DNA from: Neorhizobium galegae
GTDB lineage: Bacteria > Pseudomonadota > Alphaproteobacteria > Rhizobiales > Rhizobiaceae
DNA length: 64,000 nt
NCBI RefSeq assembly: GCF_017877055.1
Contig: NZ_JAGIPG010000003.1
Span: forward strand, 62,001 to 126,000
Reading direction: 5' to 3'
Below are positions 54,739 to 62,553 of the stretch, in pieces (position 1 is the stretch's first letter; the number at the start of each line of letters is the position of its first letter). The notes beneath the pieces were generated by a model. It had not been told where the DNA came from, searched no databases, and worked only from the letters and a program-made list of their open reading frames with translations. A program made the translations under genes and the position numbers.

Positions 54739-55554
54739 TCAGCGGGTGGCGGGGTTCGCCGGCGCCAGTGAATGTACGAGGGCGGGGAAACGGCTGAACA
54801 GCTGCGAGAGCCGGTTGGCCGCAAGCCGCAGTTCCGGAAGGCGCTGCTCGACCAGTTCCTGAGGCGTCAGCCGTGGCGTGTAGCCGGAGCTGTTGATCGC
54901 ACAGACGACCCGTCCGGTATTGTCCTTGACCGGGACGGCAAGTGCCGTAATGCCGTAATCGAGCTGGTCGACGGTGATCGAATAGCCCTTGGCGCGGGTC
55001 TCGACCAGGATTTCGCGGAGTTCCGATTCGTCGGTCACCGTGTAATCGGTCAGCTTTACGGGCGTATAGGCCTGGAAAAACCGATCCATCTCCTCTTCCG
55101 CAAGAGCCGCCATCAGCACCCGACCCATCGACGTCGCGTAGGCGGGATAGGTGACGCCGAGGCTTGCATTGCGCCGCACGCCGCGGCTTTCCGAAAGATG
55201 CGCGATGTAGAGTACGTTGGTCCCGTCGAGCACGGCCATGTTGGCGGCGTCGCCGAACAGCGAGGTGATCCGGTGCAATTCCGGAGTGACCGCTTCTTCG
55301 ACATTGAAGGCGTTCAGGTAGGCGGACCCCAGCGTGAGGATGCGGGGCGCGAGGAGAAAATGCTTGTTGTGCCGGCGGATGAAGCCGAGCGCCTCGAGCG
55401 TCAGGATATTGCGCCGCACGGTGGCGATCGACATGCCGACCTTGCGGGAAAGCTCGGCAAGCGTCATTTCCGGGTCCTTGGCGTCAAAGGCCTCCAGAAC
55501 CGACAATCCCCGTGCCAGCGCCTCGACGAATTCGGGCGAATTGCTGTCAATCAT
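54739..55554 (-). CDS. IclR-family transcriptional regulator
   Basis: A 271-residue regulator. The winged helix-turn-helix is MTLAELSRKVGMSIATVRRN (about 30-49), and the effector domain reads DGTNVLYIAHLSESRGVRRN and YPAYATSMGRVLMAAL, as in PcaR/PobR-type proteins of aromatic metabolism. The ATG at 55554 has AGGAG 8 bases before it. It is divergent from the importer at 55675 and upstream of the catabolic operon, and likely binds both palindromes. Confidence 0.9.
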   Translation of the reverse strand: MIDSNSPEFVEALARGLSVLEAFDAKDPEMTLAELSRKVGMSIATVRRNILTLEALGFIRRHNKHFLLAPRILTLGSAYLNAFNVEEAVTPELHRITSLFGDAANMAVLDGTNVLYIAHLSESRGVRRNASLGVTYPAYATSMGRVLMAALAEEEMDRFFQAYTPVKLTDYTVTDESELREILVETRAKGYSITVDQLDYGITALAVPVKDNTGRVVCAINSSGYTPRLTPQELVEQRLPELRLAANRLSQLFSRFPALVHSLAPANPATR

Positions 55555-55596
55555 CGGAATTTCTCCTGCTGCTCGGCATTTCGTTCGCACACGGGA

Positions 55597-55626
55597 TTGA
55601 CAAGCGCAAGACCTGCCGCCTATCGT
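55597..55626 (+). promoter_or_regulatory. Sigma-70-like promoter of the importer operon
   Basis: TTGACA (55597-55602), 18 bp, then TATCGT (55621-55626). It drives the binding-protein gene and matches the layout of the catabolic promoter, with the palindrome just downstream. Confidence 0.5.
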
Positions 55627-55639
55627 TATGCGAATATTT

Positions 55640-55654
55640 ATTCGTCTAGCGAAT
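55640..55654. promoter_or_regulatory. IclR operator candidate (importer promoter)
   Basis: ATTCGT-CTA-GCGAAT matches the 54640-54654 palindrome at both arms apart from one base. An extra GCGAAT at 55630-55635 makes an overlapping reversed pair with ATTCGT. It is 21 bp before the binding-protein ATG. Confidence 0.7.
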
Positions 55655-55674
55655 TTTCTTGGGAGGGAAAAGCT

Positions 55675-56943
55675 ATGAAGACAAGGCGTCAGTTTCACAA
55701 GCTCGTGGCCGCCACGGCTGCGGGTCTTGCCGCTCCTGCAATCCTGGGGAGCAAGGTTTTTGCGCAGGACAAGCCGATCCGGGTCGGCGCCAGCGTATCG
55801 CTCACCGGCCCGCTTGCCAGCACCAAGAACGGCCTGATCGGTTACGAACTCTGGCGCGACGATGTGAACGCGGCAGGCGGTCTTCTCGGCCGCAAGGTCG
55901 AACTGGTCATGTACGATGACCAGAGCAGTGCCGCCAACGTGCCGGCGATCTATTCGAAGCTCGTTGACGTCGACGCCTGCGACGTCCTGTTTTCACCCTA
56001 CGGCGCCAATCTTTCGGCGCCCGTCATGCCCTTCATCAAGCAGCGAGACCTGTTCATGATCGGCATGTTCGGCCTTGCCGGCAACGATGTCGCCAAGCAC
56101 GACAAGTTCTTCCACAGCGGCCCCTGGGGGCCGAATTCCGGCCGCGACTGGGCCCGCGGTTTCTTCGACCTCGCCAAGGCGCAAGGGGTCAAGAAGATCG
56201 CCATCATCAACGCGGACCTGGAATTCTCCAAGAACGCAGCGAAGGGCGGTGCGGAAGTCGCCAAGGAATACGGCATGGAGATCGTGTTCAACCAGAGCTA
56301 CCCGCCGAACACCTCCGACTTCTCCTCGATGATCCGCAACATCAATGCCGGCGATCCGGAAGCGATCTTCATCGCCTCCTACCCGGCCGACAGCACCGCG
56401 ATCATCCGCGGCGTCAAGGAAATCGGCATTTCCGACAAGGTGAAGATTTTTGGCGGCGCCATGATCGGCCCGCAATACGGCGCACTTTTGAGCTCGCTCG
56501 GCCCGGAACTCAACGGCCTCGTCAACTCGCATACCTTCGTTCCCGAGCCTTCCATGCAGACCCCGGCGATCAAGGGCTTCTTCGACCGCTATACGCCGAT
56601 CGCCGTCAAGCAGGGCGTCGATCCGCTCGGTTATTACATTCCGCCCTTCTATTATGTCGCCGGCCAGCTGGCGGCGGCTGCGATCATCGGTTCGAAATCG
56701 GTCGATCCGGCCAAGATGGCGGCCTTCCTGCATGCCAACAGCGTCGATACGATCGCCGGCAAGATCGCCTTCAACGAGATCGGCGACTGGAAGGAACGCC
56801 GGGTCCTGATGGTGCAGTTGCGCGGCATCAAAGGCAACGATCTCGAACAGTTCCGCAATCCGGGCCACCAGGTCATCCTCGACCCGCCATCCCTGAAGAC
56901 AGGCGATCTCGCCGGACCCTATAACAAGGCGCGCGCCAGCTAA
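55675..56943 (+). CDS. Branched-chain-amino-acid-type (LivJ-like) binding protein
   Basis: A 422-residue periplasmic binding protein with a Tat-like signal (MKTRRQFHKLVAATAAGLAA, cleavage near VFA). The family fold is clear from KPIRVGASVSLTGPLASTKN and NAAGGLLGRKVELVMYDDQS. Such proteins in aromatic clusters often carry aromatic acids rather than amino acids. GGGAGG precedes the ATG. The gene leads the liv-type operon to 60255. Confidence 0.92.
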   Translation: MKTRRQFHKLVAATAAGLAAPAILGSKVFAQDKPIRVGASVSLTGPLASTKNGLIGYELWRDDVNAAGGLLGRKVELVMYDDQSSAANVPAIYSKLVDVDACDVLFSPYGANLSAPVMPFIKQRDLFMIGMFGLAGNDVAKHDKFFHSGPWGPNSGRDWARGFFDLAKAQGVKKIAIINADLEFSKNAAKGGAEVAKEYGMEIVFNQSYPPNTSDFSSMIRNINAGDPEAIFIASYPADSTAIIRGVKEIGISDKVKIFGGAMIGPQYGALLSSLGPELNGLVNSHTFVPEPSMQTPAIKGFFDRYTPIAVKQGVDPLGYYIPPFYYVAGQLAAAAIIGSKSVDPAKMAAFLHANSVDTIAGKIAFNEIGDWKERRVLMVQLRGIKGNDLEQFRNPGHQVILDPPSLKTGDLAGPYNKARAS

Positions 56944-56995
56944 TCCCTCAACCGATCCAGAGAGCCGGCGAGATGCCGGCTCAAGGACCCTGTAC

Positions 56996-57874
56996 ATGCT
57001 ATCGATCGACATTCTGCTGAACGCCATCGTGACGGGCATTCTGCTGGGCAGCGTCTATGCATCGCTCGCCCTCGGGCTCGGGATCACCTTCGGCATTCTC
57101 CATATCCCCAATATCGCCCACCCGACGCTCGTCGTCGCCGGCGCCTTCTTCGTCTACACGCTTGCCCAATGGGGCTTCGACCCGATCATCGCGGCGGTGA
57201 TCGGCCTCGTCCCCTTCTATCTTCTCGGGGTCGCGCTCTACGCCTTCTACTCGACCGTCTTCGAGCGCAAGGGCGGTGCCAATGTGCTGCAGAGCCTGAC
57301 GTTGTTCTTCGGCCTGTCGCTGGTAATCGAGATCCTGTTGTCGCTCGGCTTTGGCTCCGAGCTCAAGTCCGTCAGCGTTTCCTATATCGGCTCGAGCCTC
57401 AAGCTCGGTGTTCTCACCGTTCCCTACCGGCTGCTGATCCCGGCACTTCTCGCCCCCGTGACGATCGCTGCCGTGTGGCTCTACTTGAGCCGTACCAATT
57501 CCGGCACCGCGATCCGTGCGGTCGCGCACGAGGAGCGGGCGCTGTCGATCGCCGGCCTCAACCCGGCCTCCGTCAAGCGTCACGCTTTCGGCATCGCCAC
57601 CGCGACCGCCGTCATCGCCGGAGCCGCCCTGATCATGGTCGGCCCAATCGAACCTTTTGCCGGGCGCTACCAGATCGGCCGCGTCTTCGCGATCGTGGTT
57701 CTCGCCGGCATGGGGTCCATTCCCGGCAGCCTGGTGATCGCTATCATCATCGGCATCGCCGAGGCGCTCGTCTCCAGCTACCTCAATCCCTCCTGGTCTC
57801 CCGGTGTCGCCTTCGCAATCCTGCTGCTGGGCCTAGCATTGCGCCCGCAGGGCCTGTTCGGAGCTGCGCGATGA
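56996..57874 (+). CDS. LivH-type permease
   Basis: A 292-residue membrane protein with the pattern NAIVTGILLGSVYASLALGL and GLGITFGILHIPNIAHPTL, and the docking loop TAIRAVAHEERALSIAGLNP. It forms one half of the channel. It overlaps the LivM gene by 4 bp. Confidence 0.92.
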   Translation: MLSIDILLNAIVTGILLGSVYASLALGLGITFGILHIPNIAHPTLVVAGAFFVYTLAQWGFDPIIAAVIGLVPFYLLGVALYAFYSTVFERKGGANVLQSLTLFFGLSLVIEILLSLGFGSELKSVSVSYIGSSLKLGVLTVPYRLLIPALLAPVTIAAVWLYLSRTNSGTAIRAVAHEERALSIAGLNPASVKRHAFGIATATAVIAGAALIMVGPIEPFAGRYQIGRVFAIVVLAGMGSIPGSLVIAIIIGIAEALVSSYLNPSWSPGVAFAILLLGLALRPQGLFGAAR

Positions 57875-58821
57875 AAAAGAGTTCCCTTCTCTTCCTGGCG
57901 GGCGTCATCATCGTCCTTGCGCTCGGCTTCCTGATGCCGTGGCTGCTCAGGAATCCGTTCTATTTCTTCGCCGGCTATGTGGTCCTTCAATATGTGACGA
58001 TCGCCACCGGCTGGAACATCCTCGGCGGTTATGCCGGCTATATCAATTTCGGCGCGGCCGGCTTTTTCGGCGCCGGCGTCTATCTATCGGCATTCCTGTT
58101 CACCACATTCGGCCTGCCGCTGCCGCTCTGTATCCTCGCCTCGGGGGTCTTTGGCGCCATTCTCGGCGTGCTGATGGGATATCTGACATTGCGCATCCAG
58201 GGCGTCTATTTCGCCATCGCGACGCTCGGTCTGGTCGTCGTTCTCGAAACCATCGTGCACAATATCTCCGGGCTCGGCGGAGCGAGCGGCATGGCTGTCT
58301 ACGGTCCTCGGCCTCCCGCTTGGAGTCCGGGGCCATCGCAATTCAATTTCACCGTCATGCTGGTGATCGCGGTCGCCAGCGTTGCGCTCGCCCGCTGGGT
58401 GGAAATCTCCTGGATCGGCCGTGGCCTAAGGGCCGTGCGGGCAAGCGAGGACGCCGCTGAATGTTCCGGCGTGCCGACGCTTCGGCTCAAGCTGGTCGCG
58501 TGCGCCCTGAGCGGCGCGGTGCTTGCCGCAGCCGGCGCGCCCTATCCGTTCTATACGTCCTTCGTCGAACCGGTCACGGCCTTCAGCCTGGTCATCGGTC
58601 TGAACGCAATCGCCATGCCGCTGATCGGCGGCACCCGAACCTGGGTCGGGCCGGTAATCGGCGCTCTTCTGCTCGCTTCGGTGCAGCAGATCGCCACCGT
58701 CACCATATCCTCCGAGCTCAACATTCTCTTCGTCGGCGCGGTGCTGATCGCCTTCGTGGCCTTTGCTCCGGGCGGGATTTCCGATCTCTTCGGCCGCAAT
58801 AAAGGGAGGGCCAGATCGTGA
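57871..58821 (+). CDS. LivM-type permease
   Basis: A 316-residue membrane protein. Its marks are WNILGGYAGYINFGAAGFFG, VYFAIATLGLVVVLETIVHN and GRGLRAVRASEDAAECSGVP. It forms the second half of the channel. The ATG at 57871 overlaps the LivH stop, and its end overlaps LivG by 4 bp. Confidence 0.92.
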   Translation: MKKSSLLFLAGVIIVLALGFLMPWLLRNPFYFFAGYVVLQYVTIATGWNILGGYAGYINFGAAGFFGAGVYLSAFLFTTFGLPLPLCILASGVFGAILGVLMGYLTLRIQGVYFAIATLGLVVVLETIVHNISGLGGASGMAVYGPRPPAWSPGPSQFNFTVMLVIAVASVALARWVEISWIGRGLRAVRASEDAAECSGVPTLRLKLVACALSGAVLAAAGAPYPFYTSFVEPVTAFSLVIGLNAIAMPLIGGTRTWVGPVIGALLLASVQQIATVTISSELNILFVGAVLIAFVAFAPGGISDLFGRNKGRARS

Positions 58822-59531
58822 CGGAACCGGTTCTCTCCCTCAAGGGCGTCGAAAAACTGTTCGGATCGTTCCGCGCGCTCGGTCCCGTCGATCTTGCTGT
58901 CGGCGCCGGCGAACGGCTCGGCATCATCGGTCCGAACGGTTCCGGCAAGACGACGCTGATCAACTGCATCACCGGCGTCTACCAGCCGGATAAGGGATCG
59001 GTCCATTTCGAGGGCCGGGACATTTCGCATCTTCAAGCCCACAAGCGCGCCCGGATGGGCATTGCGCGCAGTTTCCAGATCCCGCGGCCATTCACCGGCA
59101 TGACCGTGCTCGAGAACCTCCTCGTTCCACTGGATTATTGCGCCGTCGAGGGAAGCAAGGACGAGCGGGCGAGGTCGGTGCTTGCGAGCGTAGGGCTGTC
59201 GGCCCGCATCTCCGATCCGTCCGAAAAGCTGACCCAGCTCGAATTGCGCAAGCTGGAGCTGGCGCGCGCTCTCGTCGGAAATCCTAAGGTCCTGATCGCG
59301 GACGAGGCGATGGCGGGCTTGTCAGAAGAGGAGATCGACGAGGTCCTGGCGATCCTTTTCGCGCTCAACCGGTCAGGCGTCGCGGTGATCATGATCGAAC
59401 ACATCATGCATGCGGTGATGCGCTTCTCGGAACGGGTTGTCTGCTTCGAGACCGGCCGGCTGATCGCATCCGGCTCGTCGTCCGAGATCGCCGAAAATCC
59501 GCTCGTTCAGAAGGTGTATTTCGGTGAATAG
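58818..59531 (+). CDS. LivG-type ATPase
   Basis: A 237-residue ATPase. Walker A is GPNGSGKTT, the Walker B region is VLIADEAMAGLSEEEID, as in LivG, where Ala replaces the usual Pro. The start is GTG at 58818, overlapping LivM by 4 bp. Confidence 0.92.
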   Translation: MTEPVLSLKGVEKLFGSFRALGPVDLAVGAGERLGIIGPNGSGKTTLINCITGVYQPDKGSVHFEGRDISHLQAHKRARMGIARSFQIPRPFTGMTVLENLLVPLDYCAVEGSKDERARSVLASVGLSARISDPSEKLTQLELRKLELARALVGNPKVLIADEAMAGLSEEEIDEVLAILFALNRSGVAVIMIEHIMHAVMRFSERVVCFETGRLIASGSSSEIAENPLVQKVYFGE

Positions 59532-60255
59532 GCTGATTATTGAAAACCTGTCGGCCGGTTACGGCGCCGTCTCGGTCCTGCGAAAGGTCTCGCTGGAACT
59601 GAACGAAAGCGAGATGGTCGCGCTGCTCGGCATGAACGGCAACGGCAAGAGCACGCTGCTCAACTGCATCCTTGGTTTCGTGCGGGCAAGCGCGGGTCGG
59701 ATCGTGCTCGAATGGAACGGCAAGAACACCGACCTCACGAAACTTCAACCGCACGAGATCGTTCGCCTCGGCCTGTCGATCGTCCCGGAAGGCCGCCGCC
59801 TCGTGCCGAACATCTCGGTCGAAGACAATCTCAAGCTCGCGGGCAGCAATCCCCTGGTCCGCGACCGAATGAAGCAGAACCTTGCCTACTGTTTCGAAAC
59901 CTTTCCGCTCCTTCTGGAGCGCCGCCGCCAGATCGCTTCGACCATGAGCGGCGGCCAGCAGCAACTGCTGGCGATCGCCCGTTCGCTGATGACGGCGCCG
60001 AAGATCATCATCATCGACGAACCGTCGGTGGGCCTGGCGCCGATCGTCGTGCGCGACGTGCTGAATGCCATCACCCAACTGCGCGAGAAGAGCAACATGA
60101 CGATCCTGATGGCGGAGCAGAGCTTCTTCCAGGCGATCGACGTGTCGTCGCGCGCTTATGTGCTGGCCCATGGCAGCATTCAACGGGAGTTCAAGCGTTC
60201 GGACGGCGAGATCGCTCATGACGAGATCCGCCGCGCCATGCTCGGCGCACATTAG
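59524..60255 (+). CDS. LivF-type ATPase
   Basis: A 243-residue second ATPase. Walker A is GMNGNGKST, signature MSGGQQQLLAIARSL, Walker B IIIIDEPSVGLAP. The start is GTG at 59524, overlapping LivG by 8 bp. Last gene of the operon, followed by a terminator. Confidence 0.92.
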   Translation: MNRLIIENLSAGYGAVSVLRKVSLELNESEMVALLGMNGNGKSTLLNCILGFVRASAGRIVLEWNGKNTDLTKLQPHEIVRLGLSIVPEGRRLVPNISVEDNLKLAGSNPLVRDRMKQNLAYCFETFPLLLERRRQIASTMSGGQQQLLAIARSLMTAPKIIIIDEPSVGLAPIVVRDVLNAITQLREKSNMTILMAEQSFFQAIDVSSRAYVLAHGSIQREFKRSDGEIAHDEIRRAMLGAH

Positions 60256-60266
60256 GGGGCACGACG

Positions 60267-60297
60267 GAACCGCTGAGATCAGGGGTCGGAGCGGTTC
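60267..60297. terminator. Convergent hairpin terminator
   Basis: GAACCGCT (60267-60274) pairs with AGCGGTTC (60290-60297), an 8-bp perfect stem with a 15-base loop. It lies between the convergent LivF and TetR genes and probably serves both. Confidence 0.6.
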
Positions 60298-60310
60298 AGG
60301 CGAATGCGCG

Positions 60311-61003
60311 CTAGGGTTTCGGTCGGACGATCGCCTTTGCGATTGCGGGGCCACCGAGCATGAAGCTTCTGACGCCGTCGCGGACGATGTCGTCCAGCGA
60401 TTCCGGGGTGGGCGTCGCATATACGAACCGGCGGATCGCCAGATAGAAGATGCGGCCGTGGAGACCCCAGAACAATTCGGTCTCCCGCTCGGAAAGCGGC
60501 GCCTCGTCAAGGCCGGGCAGGCCCAGTTCGTGGCGGAGTTCCAGGCAGGCAGGCTCGACGATCTGCCGGCGGACGATGTCGAGATAACGCGTCGTGATGT
60601 CGAAGGTCTTCAGGCCGGAGAAGACGAAGATCCGGACCCAGTCGTAGTGGAAGACACGCTCCACATATCGCAAATAGAATTCCGTCAGCCGGCTTTCCAG
60701 CGATCGGCCCCGATCGACGATGAGGTCAGCCCAGCTATCGTCCCAGCGGCTGAGATAGACATGTTCGTAGACCCGCTCGATCAAGGCTTCCTTACTGGGA
60801 AAATGCCGGTAGATCGCTGAATGGGTGATGCCGATGCGCTTGGCGAGTTCGCGGGTCTGGCCCTCGAAGCCGTGCTCGGCGAAGAAGCGGACGGCTTCTT
60901 GCAGGATGAACTGTTCGCGCTCGTTCGCCCGCATGTATTGCTTGGGACGCCGCGGTTTTTCTCCGCCACCTTCGCGCTCAAGGCTCTTCTGCTGATCCGT
61001 CAT
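60311..61003 (-). CDS. TetR-family transcriptional regulator
   Basis: A 230-residue repressor. The helix-turn-helix reads QEAVRFFAEHGFEGQTRELA and KRIGITHSAIYRHFPSKEAL (about 35-75). The ligand domain is not typical enough to name a ligand. It is divergent from the molybdenum hydroxylase genes, and three ACCA-NN-TGGT palindromes fill the region between them. That motif is close to the one bound by RutR-type regulators. Confidence 0.9.
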   Translation of the reverse strand: MTDQQKSLEREGGGEKPRRPKQYMRANEREQFILQEAVRFFAEHGFEGQTRELAKRIGITHSAIYRHFPSKEALIERVYEHVYLSRWDDSWADLIVDRGRSLESRLTEFYLRYVERVFHYDWVRIFVFSGLKTFDITTRYLDIVRRQIVEPACLELRHELGLPGLDEAPLSERETELFWGLHGRIFYLAIRRFVYATPTPESLDDIVRDGVRSFMLGGPAIAKAIVRPKP

Positions 61004-61082
61004 GCCTGCCCTGATCTGTCATGCCTGTCACCGAGTCACCGGCAACCCATTTCGCATAGCGATACCGCGACCGGCGTTTGAG

Positions 61083-61165
61083 ACCAAGTGGTAATTTTAT
61101 TTGAGACCAGTTGGTTATTTTCCTTGACCATCGGATTAAGCTGCGAAATATTGTAACCAAGTGGT
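61083..61165. promoter_or_regulatory. Three TetR operator candidates around the hydroxylase promoter
   Basis: ACCAAGTGGT (61083-61092), ACCAGTTGGT (61106-61115) and ACCAAGTGGT (61156-61165) are three 10-bp palindromic or near-palindromic sites. The first two sit in near-identical 20-bp repeats 23 bp apart. The third lies just after the -10 element. Confidence 0.75.
61124..61152 (+). promoter_or_regulatory. Promoter of the molybdenum hydroxylase genes
   Basis: TTGACC (61124-61129), 17 bp, AATATT (61147-61152). Operators stand on both sides of it, so a bound repressor would block RNA polymerase. Confidence 0.5.
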
Positions 61166-61198
61166 CACAAAACCGGAGGGCCACGTTGGGAGGAGCCG

Positions 61199-62059
61199 GT
61201 GAAGGCGAGAGCTTTCGATTACATGCGCCCAAAATGCGTGCAGGAAGCATTGGAAGCTTTCGTGAGCGCGGATGGTGATGCGAGCTATATTGCGGGAGGG
61301 CAGAGCCTCGTCCCGGCGCTCGCGCTTCGGCTGCAAGCCCCCGGCCTTCTCATCGATATCGCTCGGCTGGACGAACTGCGCGGCCTTTCCATCGCCGACG
61401 GTCATCTGCGCATCGGCGCAACCACCCGCCACTGCGAAATTCTCGGCTCAGATCTCGTGCGGGAACATGCGCCGTTGCTTGCGAAGGCGGCTCCCTTCGT
61501 GGCGCACCCGGCGATCCGCAACAAGGGCACATTCGGCGGCAGTCTGGCACTTGCCGATCCCGCATCGGAATTTCCCGCCATGACGCTTGCGCTTGATGCG
61601 ATCATTGAAATTGCCTCCGTTGAAGGCAGCCGCCGCGTCGGCGCCGGGGATTTCTTCATCGATCTCTATGAAACGGCGCTTCAACCCGGCGAGCTCATCA
61701 CCGCGGTATACGTATCCCTGGCTACCGCGAAGACCCGGACAGCCTTCGACGAATTGGCCCGCAGGCGCGGCGATTATGCGATCGTCGGCGCAGGCATCGA
61801 TGCGGAGATGCAGGGCGATTTTGTCGAACGCATGCGGATCGCGTTCCTTTCGGTTGGCTCGACGCCGGTCAGGGTGGGTGCGGTCGAAGCCGCGCTGACC
61901 GGGCGGCAGTTGACGCCCCAGGCGATCCGGCAGGCACAGGATGTACTCGGCACGGAGCTTGATCCGGTCGGTGACGAGCACACGCCTCCAGAGATGCGCA
62001 GGCATCTTGCAAGGGTGCTGCTCGGAAGGCTGCTCGGTCGACTGGAGGCGAACGTATGA
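61199..62059 (+). CDS. FAD subunit of a molybdenum hydroxylase (CoxM type)
   Basis: A 286-residue flavoprotein. The FAD sites are YIAGGQSLVPALALRLQAP (about 30-48) and FGGSLALADPASEFPAM. It passes electrons from the iron-sulfur subunit to an acceptor. The start is GTG at 61199 with GGGAGGAG upstream. It overlaps the CoxS-type gene by 4 bp. Confidence 0.92.
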   Translation: MKARAFDYMRPKCVQEALEAFVSADGDASYIAGGQSLVPALALRLQAPGLLIDIARLDELRGLSIADGHLRIGATTRHCEILGSDLVREHAPLLAKAAPFVAHPAIRNKGTFGGSLALADPASEFPAMTLALDAIIEIASVEGSRRVGAGDFFIDLYETALQPGELITAVYVSLATAKTRTAFDELARRRGDYAIVGAGIDAEMQGDFVERMRIAFLSVGSTPVRVGAVEAALTGRQLTPQAIRQAQDVLGTELDPVGDEHTPPEMRRHLARVLLGRLLGRLEANV

Positions 62060-62553
62060 GCGGCAAGGTGGCGATTTCGCTGGCCGTGAACGGCGAGACA
62101 ATCGAGGCGCTGGTTGCACCGCGCACCACGCTCGCCGATTTCCTGCGGCAGGATATCCAGCTCACCGGCACTCATACGGGTTGCGAAATGGGTGTCTGCG
62201 GCGCCTGCCTGGTCTTGCTGGACGACCGGCCGGTGCATGCCTGCCTGATGTTTGCGGTGCAGGCCGATGGCTGCGCCGTCGAGACGGTCGAAGGCCTGAC
62301 TCATCGCCGAGCGATCGACGACCTTCAGAAGGCGTTTCATGAGCGCAATGCATTGCAATGTGGTTTCTGCACTCCGGGCATGCTGGTGAGCGCCTACGGG
62401 ATTCTGGCTTCTGGGGATGAGCCCGATCGCGACGGCATCCGTGACGCGCTCTCCGGAAACTACTGTCGCTGTACCGGTTACGAATCGATTGTCGATGCAA
62501 TCGAAACGACGGCGAGACAGCGCCGGCAGCAGATGGCGGAGGACAAGGCATGA
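62056..62553 (+). CDS. [2Fe-2S] subunit of a molybdenum hydroxylase (CoxS type)
   Basis: A 165-residue protein with two iron-sulfur clusters. The first is held by Cys43, Cys48, Cys51 and Cys63 (plant ferredoxin-like), the second by Cys102, Cys105, Cys137 and Cys139 (CGFCTPGM and GNYCRCTGY). It links the molybdenum and FAD subunits. It overlaps both neighbours by 4 bp. Confidence 0.94.
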   Translation: MSGKVAISLAVNGETIEALVAPRTTLADFLRQDIQLTGTHTGCEMGVCGACLVLLDDRPVHACLMFAVQADGCAVETVEGLTHRRAIDDLQKAFHERNALQCGFCTPGMLVSAYGILASGDEPDRDGIRDALSGNYCRCTGYESIVDAIETTARQRRQQMAEDKA

